Assembly: GCA_016713125.1 (NCBI GenBank)
Contig: JADJPT010000007.1
Location: 1 to 64,000 of the forward strand
From: Betaproteobacteria bacterium
Lineage (GTDB): Bacteria; Pseudomonadota; Gammaproteobacteria; Burkholderiales; SG8-39
Length of the DNA: 64,000 bases
Reading direction: 5' to 3'
Below are positions 35,782 to 44,817 of this stretch, piece by piece; within the stretch, counting starts at the first letter, position 1; every line of letters begins with the position of its first letter. The notes below the pieces were generated by a model, which made no database searches, was not told the origin of the DNA, and saw nothing but the letters and a program-made list of their open reading frames with translations. The position numbers and the translations under genes are program-made.

Positions 35782-36561
35782 TCGACAGGGAATTCTGCGC
35801 GCTGGACCGTCAGGGTGCGGTGCTGGTGGTGTACCTGAAGCGGCCCGAGCGCCTGAACGCCCTGCATTCGCCAGCGCATTTCGAGCTCTCGGCGGTGTTC
35901 GATGAAGTCGAAGCCGATCCGGCGCTGCGCTGCGCCGTGATCACCGGTTGGGGCGACAAGGCGTTCTGCGCCGGCAATGACCTCAAGTTCCAGGCCGCGG
36001 GCGGCAGCATGGAACGCCCGGCGACAGGATTCGCCGGCCTGACCAAACGCTACGACCGCCGCAAGCCGGTGATCGCCGCGGTGAACGGCGTGGCTTTCGG
36101 CGGCGGTTTCGAGATCACGCTGGCCGCCGACATCTGCGTCGCCGCCGAGAACGCGGCCTTCGCGCTGACCGAAGCGAAGGTGGGCCTCGCGCCGCTGGCC
36201 GGCATGCACCTGCTGCCGCGCCGCGTCGGGCTGAAAGTGGCGATGGGCACCATGCTGACCGGGCGCATGATCGGCCCCGAGCGCGCGCGCACGCTGGGCT
36301 TGGTGAACGACGTGACCAAGCCGGGCGAGTCGCTGGCCAGGGCCCTGGAATGGGCGCGCTCGATCGAGGAATGCTCGCCCGCCGCGGTGGCCACCATTCT
36401 CGATGTGGTGCGCTCCGGCCTGCGCTTCGCCGACGAACGGCAGGCCCTGGAGCACGCCTACCCGAGCCTCGAGGAATTGCGCAGCCATCCCGATTTCGCC
36501 GAAGGGCCGCGCGCCTTCGCGGAGAAACCACCCGCAATGGCAAAAGCAGTCCCGCGATTAG
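35778..36561 (+). CDS. Enoyl-CoA hydratase/isomerase family protein
   Basis: A crotonase of about 260 residues. The oxyanion-hole segments are DKAFCAGNDLKF near residue 65 and VNGVAFGGGFEITLAADI near residue 110, and LTEAKVGLAPLAG lies at the catalytic loop. The glutamate usually found in hydratases is present in EITLA. The open frame runs on past 36800, but family members end EKxPPxWQ. A one-base shift near 36533 gives PQWQKQSRD and a stop at 36559-36561. It probably hydrates the CoA thioester made by the upstream ligase. Confidence 0.83.
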
Positions 36562-37383
36562 GCCGCCAGGCCGCGCCCCGCCTGGTCGGGCAGCCTGCGC
36601 CAGATCGCGCAGGGCTATCGCGCCGATGCAGTGCCGGGCGCGCCGCGCCATGTGCAGTTCCACCACGGCATCGCCAGGCTGATCGAACTGGGCAGGCTCA
36701 GGCTCGGCTCCCAGCTGCCGCCCGAGCAGGTGCTGGCGGCTGCCGTGCGCCTGAGCCTGGGTACCGTGCAGAAGGCGCTGGCCAACCTTGCCAGCGAAGG
36801 CTGGATCTCGCGTGAACATGGCCGCGGCACCTTCGTGCAGGGCCCGCGCAAGCCGCTCGCCGACCTGTGGCATTTCCGTTTCCACCGCCAGCCCGGCGGC
36901 GAGCCGCTGCCGGTGTACTCGACGCTGTTGTCGCGGCGGGCGCTGCGGCTGGAAGCGGGGCCGGTGGTCGAGGCGCTCGGCGCCGACGCGGCCGGCTACA
37001 TCGAACTCACGCGCCTGATCAGCGGCGACGATCGCGCTTACTGCTGGAGCCAGATCTTTCTGCGCGCCTCGAAATTCCGCCGCCTGCTCGACATGCCGCA
37101 GAGCGCGCTGGAGAGCATCAACCTCAAGGAGGTGTTCGCGCGCGAATTCGCCTGCCCGACGCTTTCCGTGGTGCAGTACGGCAGGATCACGACGCTCAGC
37201 CCCGAGGCCTGCCGCGCGCTCAAGCGCCGGCGCGCGGTCACCGGGTTCCGCCTGCGCATCGTCGCCAGTTCGCATGGCAACACGCCTTTTTCGCTTCAGT
37301 ACATCGAATTCCCCGAGAATTCTGTTGAAATCGATTTATCCACCGGCTCGGCTGCGCCGGGCTCAATCACTTCAAGGCAATAA
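36537..37383 (+). CDS. GntR-family regulator (N-terminal frameshift)
   Basis: The winged-helix part has GIARLIELGRLRLGSQLPPEQVLAAAVRLSLGTVQKAL, in segments, followed by EHGRGTFVQG. A UTRA-like effector domain follows (residues ~100-270). An ATG at 36537 with GGAGAAA upstream reads MAKAVPRLGRQAAPRLVG. One base is gained or lost near 36590 before LRQIAQGYRADAVPG. It overlaps the crotonase gene by about 25 bases and ends two bases before the sulfatase gene. As the only regulator inside the GST-ligase-crotonase-sulfatase operon it is a likely autoregulator of it. Confidence 0.78.
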
Positions 37384-37385
37384 AA

Positions 37386-38762
37386 ATGGCCAAGAAACCC
37401 AACCTGATCGTGATCCTGATCGACGACCTGCGCTTCGACGAAACCAGCGCCACCGGTCACCCGTACATGCAGACTCCGCACATCGACCGGATCGCCAGGG
37501 AAGGCGCGATGTTCACCAACGCCTTCCACACCACGCCGCTGTGCTCGCCCAACCGCGCCTCCATCCTCACCGGCCAGTACGCCTCGCGCCACGGCATCAT
37601 CGACAACGTCGGCCGCGACATCGCCAGCCACCGCCTGGACAACTTCAACCTCGAGCTGAAGAAGCTGGGCTACGAAACGGCGCACGTCGGCAAGTGGCAC
37701 ATGGGCAACGATTCCTCGCCGCGCCCCGGCTACGACCATTGGGTCAGCTTCAAGGGCCAGGGCCAGCTCGAGAACCCTATCCTCTGGGAGAACGGCGGCG
37801 AGCACCAGGTGCAGGGCTACATGACCGACATCCTCAACCAGCGCGCCGTGGATTTCGTGAAGAAGAAGAGGAAGGCGCCGTTCTCGATGTTCTTCGCGCA
37901 CAAGGCCGTGCACCCGGACCTGATCCAGAATTCCAGCGGCGGCATCGACGCCGACTCGATCGGCGGCTACACGCTGCCCGAGCGCCACAAGACGCTCTAC
38001 GAAGGCAAGACCTATCCCAAGCGCCCCAACATGCTGCCGCTCGAGGAGGTCGCCCGGGACAAGCCGGCGCTGAAGATGCTGTTCGAGGCGCGCAAGGAAC
38101 CGGTGTCGCGCGACATCCTGGCCGCCATGGACGGCGGCACGCAGGAAGAGATCAGGAAGCGCGCCGCGATGATGGCCTCGGTCGACGAGGGCGTGGGCAT
38201 GCTGCTCAAGGCGCTCGAGGAAACCAGGCAGCTCGACAACACCTGCATCATCTTCCTCGGCGACAACGGCTTTTTCTTCGGCGAGCACGGCCTCACCGTC
38301 GAACGGCGCTTCGCCTACGAGGAGGGCATACGCACCGCCTTCTTCGTGCGCTACCCCAAGCGCATTGCCGCGGGCGCGAAGTTCGAGCAGATGATCCTCG
38401 CCATCGACATCGCGCCCACGCTGATCGAACTGGCCGGCGGCAAGCCCGGTGACACCGTGCAGGGTCGCTCGCTGCTGCCGATCATGAAGGGCAAGGCGAA
38501 GAAATGGCGCCAGTCCTTCCTGTGCGAGTACTGGAGCGAAGGCGCCTGGCCGTGGATCGTCGGCATGGGCTACAAGGCGGTGCGCACCGAGCGCTGGAAG
38601 TACATCCACTGGACGCACCACCAGGGCATGGCCGAACTCTACGACCTGCAGAACGACCCGTACGAGATGAAGAACCTCGCCCAGGACCCCGCTTACGCGA
38701 AGGACAAGGAGGCGGTGAAGAAGGAACTGCGCAAGCTCACCGCCGAGGCGCTCGGCATCTAG
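37386..38762 (+). CDS. Cytoplasmic type I sulfatase/phosphonate hydrolase family
   Basis: A 458-residue alkaline-phosphatase-superfamily hydrolase. The formylglycine motif is CSPNR (C-x-P-x-R) near residue 55. Metal-site segments are LIDDLRFDE at the N-terminus, HVGKWHMG near residue 105 and LGDNGFFFGEHG near residue 300. No signal peptide is present, so it would act in the cytoplasm on an imported sulfate or phosphonate monoester. It needs a formylglycine-generating enzyme encoded elsewhere. It follows the GntR gene by two bases and its stop overlaps the stop of the convergent PanE-like gene. Substrate is unknown. Confidence 0.85.
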   Translation: MAKKPNLIVILIDDLRFDETSATGHPYMQTPHIDRIAREGAMFTNAFHTTPLCSPNRASILTGQYASRHGIIDNVGRDIASHRLDNFNLELKKLGYETAHVGKWHMGNDSSPRPGYDHWVSFKGQGQLENPILWENGGEHQVQGYMTDILNQRAVDFVKKKRKAPFSMFFAHKAVHPDLIQNSSGGIDADSIGGYTLPERHKTLYEGKTYPKRPNMLPLEEVARDKPALKMLFEARKEPVSRDILAAMDGGTQEEIRKRAAMMASVDEGVGMLLKALEETRQLDNTCIIFLGDNGFFFGEHGLTVERRFAYEEGIRTAFFVRYPKRIAAGAKFEQMILAIDIAPTLIELAGGKPGDTVQGRSLLPIMKGKAKKWRQSFLCEYWSEGAWPWIVGMGYKAVRTERWKYIHWTHHQGMAELYDLQNDPYEMKNLAQDPAYAKDKEAVKKELRKLTAEALGI

Positions 38763-39874
38763 GCCGCGGCCACCAGCGCGCGCACACCGCCGGCGGCCGT
38801 GCCGGTCGTGCCAACGCTGCGGTTGCGCGCCAGGCGCGCATCCACCAGCGCGACGATCTCGTCGAGCACCGCGGAGCCCATGCCGCGCTGCGCGGCGATG
38901 CGCCGCACCAGGCCGTCGACGCGCTCGATGTTGGCCGCGCCGCCGAACAGGGCGCGCGCCGCCGACGAGGGCTTGCCCAGGCCGGCGGCCGCCGCCGCGT
39001 ACTTCTCGAACGGCACCAGGTCTTCCGGCGCGGCGCCCAGCCGCAGGCACAGCGCCGACACCCAGGCGTACACCGCGGCCGAGGTGGCGAGGTCGCCGTG
39101 CACCGCCTCGCGGATCGCCAGCATGTGGTCCGGGCGGATGCAGCGGTAGTTGCCGGCCAGCAGCATCGGCCACTTGGCCAGCGGCACGAAGGCCGAGTCG
39201 TGCACCTTGAGCTTGACCGGGATCTCCAGCGCGCCGTCTTCGCTCGCGTAGCGCGCGGCCTCGATGCCGGCTTCCAGTTCGCGCAGCAGCGCGGTGTGCG
39301 CCTCGCCGGCGAAACGCGCGGCCTTGAAGTTGGTCGGCAGGCCGACCTCGAGCACGTTCTTGGGCGCATCGGCCGGCCGGAAGGCCTGCGGGTCCGGGCT
39401 GGCCAGGGTCATGTTGGCCGGGTCGAAGCCGTCCCACACCGAAGCGTCGGCGTAGCAGGCGCGCAGCGCGCCGGTGTCGAGTTCGGGGATGCGCGCCAGG
39501 TAGGGCAGGGGCGGCATGTTCATGATCGCCAGGCAGGGCGTGCCGGCGCGCGCGATGCGCGCCATCAGCTCGCGCACCCCGGGCGCGCCGTACTGCGCCT
39601 CCTGCATGCCCAGCACCACGAGGTCGAAGCCGGCCGGGTCCAGGGCCGGGTCTTCGGGGGTGGCGGCGCGCAGCGTGCCGGGCAGGTCGCGCGAGGCGAT
39701 CTCCACCAGGCCGCCCTTGCCGCGCAGCGGAAACCGGGTGCGGCTGCCCTCGCGATTGATCAGCTGGGCCGTCGGGCCGGTGCAGACCAGGGTCACGGCC
39801 TGGCCGGCCATGAGCAGCTTGGTGGCCAGCAAGGAACCGTAAGAAGCTCCGAGAATCAGGATGTTGCGCTGCAT
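38759..39874 (-). CDS. Ketopantoate reductase (ApbA/PanE)-like protein
   Basis: A 371-residue protein with an N-terminal Rossmann fold (ILGASYGSLLATKLLMAG) and a C-terminal helical domain, the PanE/octopine dehydrogenase layout. The glycine motif GASYGS departs from the usual GxGxxG, and the conserved Lys region is diverged (LPTNFKAARFAG). It may therefore act on another 2-oxo acid or opine-like compound rather than ketopantoate. It is convergent with the sulfatase and divergent from the ScfR-like regulator, whose palindrome lies 72 bases upstream of its start. Confidence 0.7.
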   Translation of the reverse strand: MQRNILILGASYGSLLATKLLMAGQAVTLVCTGPTAQLINREGSRTRFPLRGKGGLVEIASRDLPGTLRAATPEDPALDPAGFDLVVLGMQEAQYGAPGVRELMARIARAGTPCLAIMNMPPLPYLARIPELDTGALRACYADASVWDGFDPANMTLASPDPQAFRPADAPKNVLEVGLPTNFKAARFAGEAHTALLRELEAGIEAARYASEDGALEIPVKLKVHDSAFVPLAKWPMLLAGNYRCIRPDHMLAIREAVHGDLATSAAVYAWVSALCLRLGAAPEDLVPFEKYAAAAAGLGKPSSAARALFGGAANIERVDGLVRRIAAQRGMGSAVLDEIVALVDARLARNRSVGTTGTAAGGVRALVAAA

Positions 39875-39946
39875 GGCTGTCTCCCCAGTCTGGTCGGCGG
39901 CGCCCGGTGCGGGTCGCGATGCAGTGCATCATAAGCTGCTGAGAAT

Positions 39947-39985
39947 GTGAATTTGACTGTGAAAATTTCACACTGTAAATTTCAC
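39947..39985. promoter_or_regulatory. 39-bp near-perfect palindromic operator
   Basis: GTGAATTT...AAATTTCAC arms enclose a perfect TGTGAAAATTTCACA-like core (39958-39972, TGTGAAA-A-TTTCACA). It is an AT-rich island in GC-rich DNA, 30 bases upstream of the ScfR-like regulator ATG and between two divergent genes. It is a strong candidate for autoregulation by that regulator and control of the PanE-like gene. Confidence 0.7.
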
Positions 39986-40015
39986 TTAACACCTTGTGCA
40001 CTGACGGAGCGCCCC

Positions 40016-41641
40016 ATGAACCAGCCCCTGCGCAACAGCCACTTCCTCGGCAGCAAGCTGCGCACGCTGCGCAAGCGCCACCGCCTGACGCTCGAAGAAC
40101 TTTCGGCGCGCTGCACCCAGCTCGATCCGCGCAGCGCGCCTTCGGTCTCGTACCTGAGCATGATCGAGAGCGGCAAGCGCACGCCCTCCGAGGCCGTGCT
40201 CGCGCTGCTGTGTTCGCTGTTCCAGCGCACGCCCGAGTGGTTCCTCGACGGCAACACCGAGACCGAGCCGGCGACCGAGGCACGCCGCGCCGGCGCCGCG
40301 CCCGGCGTGCCGCTCGAACCGGCCTTCCTGTTTTCCAAGGACGTGCTGCAGGCGGCCATCCCCGAACTGCTGGCGCAGACCGGCACCACCGGCCGCCAGT
40401 TCGCGCAGCTGCTGATCCGTTCGCATCAGGAGATGTCGCAGAACGATTTCCCGGAACTCGAACGCGCGGCCGAGAACGTCGGCGGGCGGCGTTTTCCGCT
40501 CGACGTCGAAGACCTCATGGAACTCTCGCGCCGGCATGGCCTGGAAGTGCGCTGGTTCGACCGCGAGCCGGTGCTGCTGCAGGACAACGAGCGCGAGCTG
40601 CAGAGCATGCTGCGCTCGTTCTTCGAGGCGCCGCGCACCGTGTACCTGAACCGCGCACTGCAGCAGGACCCGGCGCGGCTGCGCTTCGACCTCGCCTCGT
40701 ACATCGGCCACAAGGTACTGCACGACGGCGACGGCCTGCGCTCGGTGCACGCCTCCGGCGGCGAACTGGGCAGCAGCCCGGAAGCCGGCCCGCACGATGC
40801 CGCGGGACTCAGCGCCCACGACGTGCTGCACGCCTGGCGCGACTTCGAGTGCAGCTTCTTCGCCGGCGCGCTGCTGGCGCCCAAGGTGCCGCTGCGCCGC
40901 TTCCTGGCGCGCGAGTCGTACCGCGTGGAGGCGGGCGAGCGCATCGGCCTCTCCGCGGCCGTGACCATGCGGCGCATGACCAAGGTCTCGCCGTATCCGT
41001 ACTGGCACTTCTTCGATGCCTATCCGCCGGGCTACCTGCGCGCGGTCTACCGCGGCAACGGCATCCCGCTGCCCTGGGGCAACATGGCGCGCCTGCCCGA
41101 CCCCTGCCCGCACTGGGCGGTGTTCCGCATGCTGCAGGAGGGCACCGGCGAGAACGCCGGCACGGACCGCGGTTCGCAGATCTCGGTACTGCGCCACGGC
41201 GGGCAGTCGCTGCTGTACTGCTGCCATTCGCGCCGCACCGCGGTCATGGCCGGCAACCCGCACGTGATGTCGGTGGGCATCGACCTGCTGCCCGCGCTGC
41301 GCTCGCACGGCGTGGACGCCGAGGCCGTGGTCGAGGGCGTGACGCAGGCCTGCCTGGCCAACGGCGGCGAGGGCGTGATTCCCGCCGCCGAAGCCGCCGC
41401 GATCCGCGCCGCGGCCCGGGTGTTGAACATCGCCTGGGTGGAAGACGCGCTGGAGAAACCCGCCCGCATCATCTGCCCGAGAAGCTCGGCCTGCCCGCGC
41501 AGCGGACGCTGCGAGGGGGCGAAGGCCTCGCGGGCGATCGAGATCGAGGATGTCAGGGCTTCGATCCTCGGGCAGGTGGGGCGGGGCGGCGGCGGGCCTG
41601 CGCCCGTTGCGGCGAGGGCACCCCGCGCGCGTAACCTATGA
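40016..41641 (+). CDS. XRE-family regulator with ScfR/RamB-type sensor domain
   Basis: A 541-residue regulator. The N-terminal HTH (KLRTLRKRHRLTLEELSARC ... VSYLSMIESGKRTPSE) is followed by an IrrE-like metallopeptidase-fold region and a C-terminal domain with cysteines spaced C-x5-C-x5-C (CPRSSACPRSGRC). This order is that of short-chain fatty acyl regulators such as RamB and ScfR, which control acetate or propionate use and bind acyl-CoA. The ATG at 40016 is chosen because the palindrome at 39947-39985 lies just upstream. A propionate/acyl-CoA signal would fit the prp genes nearby but is inferred. Confidence 0.82.
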   Translation: MNQPLRNSHFLGSKLRTLRKRHRLTLEELSARCTQLDPRSAPSVSYLSMIESGKRTPSEAVLALLCSLFQRTPEWFLDGNTETEPATEARRAGAAPGVPLEPAFLFSKDVLQAAIPELLAQTGTTGRQFAQLLIRSHQEMSQNDFPELERAAENVGGRRFPLDVEDLMELSRRHGLEVRWFDREPVLLQDNERELQSMLRSFFEAPRTVYLNRALQQDPARLRFDLASYIGHKVLHDGDGLRSVHASGGELGSSPEAGPHDAAGLSAHDVLHAWRDFECSFFAGALLAPKVPLRRFLARESYRVEAGERIGLSAAVTMRRMTKVSPYPYWHFFDAYPPGYLRAVYRGNGIPLPWGNMARLPDPCPHWAVFRMLQEGTGENAGTDRGSQISVLRHGGQSLLYCCHSRRTAVMAGNPHVMSVGIDLLPALRSHGVDAEAVVEGVTQACLANGGEGVIPAAEAAAIRAAARVLNIAWVEDALEKPARIICPRSSACPRSGRCEGAKASRAIEIEDVRASILGQVGRGGGGPAPVAARAPRARNL

Positions 41642-41711
41642 TGTCGCGCTGTGCCGGACGGCGAGGGCTTCTCCTTCGCCCCCGGGCACACGGCAATCCT
41701 TCGGAGGAACC

Positions 41712-42878
41712 GTGCTGACGTCCGGAATCAAACGCTTCTTCGCCAGCGAGTCGGCCGGCGGCATCGTGCTGGCCATCGCGGCGCTGGCCGCGCTGATCGT
41801 CAGCAACTCGCCGTGGAGCGAGGCCTACCGGGCGTTCGGCCGCATTCCCGGCGAGGTGCGCGTCGGCGAGGACTGGCTGGTCCTCGCCAAGCCGCTGGTG
41901 GTGTGGGTCAATGACCTGTGGATGGCGGTGTTCTTCTTCCTCGTCGGCCTGGAGATCAAGCGCGAGTTCGTGCACGGCGAACTCGCGCAGCGCTCGCAGG
42001 CGGTCCTGCCCGCCGTCGCCGCGGCGGGCGGCATGCTGGTGCCGGCCCTGATCTACGTGGCGGTGACCTGGGGCGACGCGGTGGCGCTGCGCGGCTGGGC
42101 CATCCCGGCCGCCACCGACATCGCCTTCGCCATCGGCATCGTGATGCTGCTGGGCTCGCGGGTGCCGGCCTCGCTGAAGGTCTTCCTCACCGCGGTGGCG
42201 ATCCTCGACGATGTGGGCGCCATCGCGGTGATCGCGCTGTTCTATACGCACCAGGTTTCGCCGCTCATGCTGCTGGGCGCCGGCGCCTGCCTGGTGGCGC
42301 TGGCGGCGCTGAACCGCGCCCGCGTGATGCGGGCGGACGTCTACGTGCTGGTGGGCCTGGTGATGTGGACCTGCGTGCTGAAGTCCGGCGTGCACGCCAC
42401 GCTGGCCGGCGTGCTCACGGCGCTGTTCATTCCCTCGGACGACGGCAAGGGCCATTCGCCCGCAGAGAGCCTGGAGCATGGCCTGCACCCCTGGGTGGCC
42501 TTTCTGGTGCTGCCCATGTTCGCCTTCACCAACGCCGGCGTGGCGCTGCGCGGGCTGGATCCGGCGGAACTGCTGAACCCGATCTCGCTGGGCATCGCGC
42601 TGGGCCTGCTGCTGGGCAAGGCGGTGGGCGTGTTCGGCAGCGCGTGGCTGATGATCCGCCTGGGCCTGGCCGCGATGCCCGGCGGCGCCAGCTGGAGCCA
42701 GCTGTTCGGCGTGTGCGCGCTGTGCGGCATCGGCTTCACCATGAGCCTGTTCATCGGCGGCCTGGCCTTCGCCGGGCTGGGCGAGGACTTCGAGACCCGC
42801 GTGAAGCTCGGGGTGATCGGCGGCTCGCTGCTGTCGGGAATCCTCGGGACGCTGATCCTGGCGCGGGCGAAGGATTGA
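41712..42878 (+). CDS. nhaA: Na+/H+ antiporter NhaA
   Basis: A 388-residue inner-membrane antiporter with about 12 hydrophobic segments. The ion-binding aspartate pair is in AILDDVGAIAV near residues 166-167. AIPAATDIAFAIGI precedes it, and the C-terminal CGIGFTMSLFIGGLAF is typical. The chosen GTG at 41712 has GGAGGA five bases upstream; the open frame before this start has no family resemblance. It exports sodium in exchange for protons under alkaline or salt stress. It appears to be a stand-alone gene, convergent with the LysR gene. Confidence 0.93.
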   Translation: MLTSGIKRFFASESAGGIVLAIAALAALIVSNSPWSEAYRAFGRIPGEVRVGEDWLVLAKPLVVWVNDLWMAVFFFLVGLEIKREFVHGELAQRSQAVLPAVAAAGGMLVPALIYVAVTWGDAVALRGWAIPAATDIAFAIGIVMLLGSRVPASLKVFLTAVAILDDVGAIAVIALFYTHQVSPLMLLGAGACLVALAALNRARVMRADVYVLVGLVMWTCVLKSGVHATLAGVLTALFIPSDDGKGHSPAESLEHGLHPWVAFLVLPMFAFTNAGVALRGLDPAELLNPISLGIALGLLLGKAVGVFGSAWLMIRLGLAAMPGGASWSQLFGVCALCGIGFTMSLFIGGLAFAGLGEDFETRVKLGVIGGSLLSGILGTLILARAKD

Positions 42879-42917
42879 GGGCGTCCGGCGCCGATTCCGG
42901 CGCCGCAGCCTGCGGCT

Positions 42918-43847
42918 TCACCCCGCCGCCTGCCCCCGCAACCACTCCACGAATGCCTTGACCGGCCCGCGCGCCAGGGCTTCCTCCGAGGCCACCATGT
43001 AGTAGGCATACGGCAGGGGCACGCGCAGGTCGAAAGGGGCGACCAGGCGCCTGGCCTCCAGCTGCGGGCGGGCCAGTTCTGGCGGGGCGGCGACGACGCC
43101 CACGCCTTCGGCGGCGGCTTCCAGGGCCAGCACGGTGTGCGAGAGCTGCGCGCCGTGCTTGAGCTTCAGTTTGGCCGCGCCGGCGGCCTTCAGCCACAGG
43201 TCCCAGAAGTCCATGCCGTCGTACAGGCGGCCCATGTCGTCGTGGATCAGCGTGTAGTTGCGCAGGTCCGCGGGCGCCAGGCGCCCGCGGCCGACCAGCT
43301 TCGGGCTGGCCAGCGGGGTCACCGTGAGCGGCACCAGCTTCTCCACATGGAAGCCCGGAAACTCGCCGTCCGAGAGCAGCACCGCCACGTCGGCGTCGGC
43401 CAGCCAGGCCTCGGCCTCGCGCCGCGATTGCGCGCCCACCGAGGTCGATTGCCGCGTGCGCGCGGTCACGCGCACGTCGATGTCGGGCTGTGCGGTGAGG
43501 AAGCGGTGCAGGCGCGGCATCAGCCAGCAGGTGGCGAACGACGGCGCCACGCTCACGGTCAGCGTCGAGCCGGCGCGGCTGTCGCGCAGTTCGCGCATGG
43601 CCAGGCCGAGCTGCTCGAAGCCCGCGGCCAGGTGCGGCAGTGCGGCGCGCGCGGCATCGGTCAGTTCGATGCCGCGCGGCTTGCGGATCAGCAGCGCGCG
43701 GCCCGTGAGCTCCTCGAGCAGCTTGATCTGGTGGCTGACCGCAGCCGGGGTCACGTGCAGCTCGGCGGCGGCCTTCTTCACGCTCAGCAGGCGGGCCACG
43801 GTCTCGAAGGCGCGCAGGGCATTCAAGGGGGGCAGGCGGTCGCTCAT
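42918..43847 (-). CDS. LysR-family regulator, GcvA-like
   Basis: A 309-residue LTTR. The N-terminal HTH is LNALRAFETVARLLSVKKAAAELHVTPAAVSHQIK (given in part as LSVKKAAAELHVTPAAVSHQ), followed by the effector domain with SFATCWLMPRLHRF. The PLNALRAFE start places it with GcvA/AmpR-type members. A palindrome ATTAGAA-A-TTCTAAT lies 22 bases upstream of its ATG. The divergent neighbour is the 57-residue ORF at 43999, which is therefore a possible target. Confidence 0.87.
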   Translation of the reverse strand: MSDRLPPLNALRAFETVARLLSVKKAAAELHVTPAAVSHQIKLLEELTGRALLIRKPRGIELTDAARAALPHLAAGFEQLGLAMRELRDSRAGSTLTVSVAPSFATCWLMPRLHRFLTAQPDIDVRVTARTRQSTSVGAQSRREAEAWLADADVAVLLSDGEFPGFHVEKLVPLTVTPLASPKLVGRGRLAPADLRNYTLIHDDMGRLYDGMDFWDLWLKAAGAAKLKLKHGAQLSHTVLALEAAAEGVGVVAAPPELARPQLEARRLVAPFDLRVPLPYAYYMVASEEALARGPVKAFVEWLRGQAAG

Positions 43848-43868
43848 CGGGCACCCGGGAGGATTGAG

Positions 43869-43883
43869 ATTAGAAATTCTAAT
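43869..43883. promoter_or_regulatory. LysR-type operator ATTAGAAATTCTAAT
   Basis: A 15-bp palindrome (7-bp arms, one central base, containing T-N11-A) sits between the LysR gene and the divergent small ORF. It is where an LTTR recognition site is expected. Confidence 0.6.
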
Positions 43884-43998
43884 GCATTATGGGATAAATA
43901 ATCAGTTGTTGCTGTGCAACAAAGAGCGGAACATGCAGTCCAACAGCTTGAATCCGGTCAAACCCGGTTAAACAGATTAACCCTTAGGAGTCCTGACC

Positions 43999-44172
43999 AT
44001 GAACAAGATCATCGCCGGCCGCATCGCCAACCTGCCCATCACCGAGGGCGAACGCGCCCAGGCGCTGGGCTATCTCGCCACGGGCGAGGCCTTCGCCAAC
44101 GCCATCTACGCGATCCTCTCCTTCTTCAAGTCTTCTTCGTCCGCGACCCCGACGCTGAAGCACTCGCACTGA
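43999..44172 (+). CDS. 57-residue protein of unknown function
   Basis: Starts at ATG 43999 with TAGGAG upstream. Reads MNKIIAGRIANLPITEGERA, then a moderately hydrophobic helix (ALGYLATGEAFANAIYAILS), then a Ser/Lys/His tail. Leader, Shine-Dalgarno sequence and a terminator immediately downstream make expression plausible. It resembles no protein I know. It lies divergent from the LysR gene with the palindrome between them. Confidence 0.55.
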   Translation: MNKIIAGRIANLPITEGERAQALGYLATGEAFANAIYAILSFFKSSSSATPTLKHSH

Positions 44173-44226
44173 GCAGTTCGCGGCGCGCGATTTCAACCGC
44201 TCGCCGCAGCTGACGATCTCCTCCCC

Positions 44227-44273
44227 GGGGCCGCAAAGGCCCCGTTTCTGAAGGGGCCTTCGGGCTCCTTTTT
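44227..44273 (+). terminator. Tandem terminator hairpins
   Basis: GGGGCC-GCAAA-GGCCCC (44227-44243) is followed by GTTTCT, and then GGGGCC-TTCG-GGCTCC (44253-44268) is followed by TTTTTCTTTTT. The second hairpin is a complete intrinsic terminator for the 57-residue ORF. The 147 bases from here to the DnaJ-like gene show nothing else. Confidence 0.75.
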
Positions 44274-44419
44274 CTTTTTGCGTTGCCGAAAGTGCGGGGC
44301 GGGAGGGCGCTGTCGAGTATGGCGCCACGTTCCGCTTCCCGCTGGGGTTGCCCGGAGCTCCGCACTAAGGAATTCCCCGAGTTGCGCGACGAGCGCAAAC
44401 CGGTACCATCGCGCCTTCA

Positions 44420-44755
44420 ATGCGCCGCGAAAGCAAACCCGTGACCCTGCCGCAGGACTCCCTGTACGAAACCCTGGAGGTCAGCCCAAACGCCAGTCCG
44501 GCGGTGATCCGTGCGGCCTATCGCTGCCTGGTACAGCTCTGCCACCCGGACAAGAACCCCGGTGATGCCTCGGCGGCGGAGCGCCTGAGCCGCATCAACC
44601 AGGCTTACGCGGTGCTCTCCGATGCGCAGGCGCGCACGCGCTACGACCAGCAGGCCCGCGACCGCCGCGGCAAGGGCCGCACCGCCCCCGTCGCCCAGCC
44701 CAAGCCCGACGCCGAACCCAAGCTGCGCCCGTTCGTCTTCCGCAACCTGGGCTAA
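44420..44755 (+). CDS. Short J-domain (DnaJ-like) protein
   Basis: A 111-residue protein that is essentially one J-domain: SLYETLEVSPNASPAVIRAAYR, then the HPD tripeptide in LCHPDKNPGD near residue 42, then INQAYAVLSDAQARTRYD. A basic, Pro-rich tail follows. There is no Gly/Phe region or zinc finger, so it is a class III J-protein that stimulates a DnaK-type ATPase for particular clients. It is convergent with boxB. Confidence 0.85.
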   Translation: MRRESKPVTLPQDSLYETLEVSPNASPAVIRAAYRCLVQLCHPDKNPGDASAAERLSRINQAYAVLSDAQARTRYDQQARDRRGKGRTAPVAQPKPDAEPKLRPFVFRNLG

Positions 44756-44817
44756 CCGCAGCAAAAGCCCCCTCAGCCTGGCTTTCCAGTATTGAAGTTG
44801 CAATCAGGCCGCAGGCC

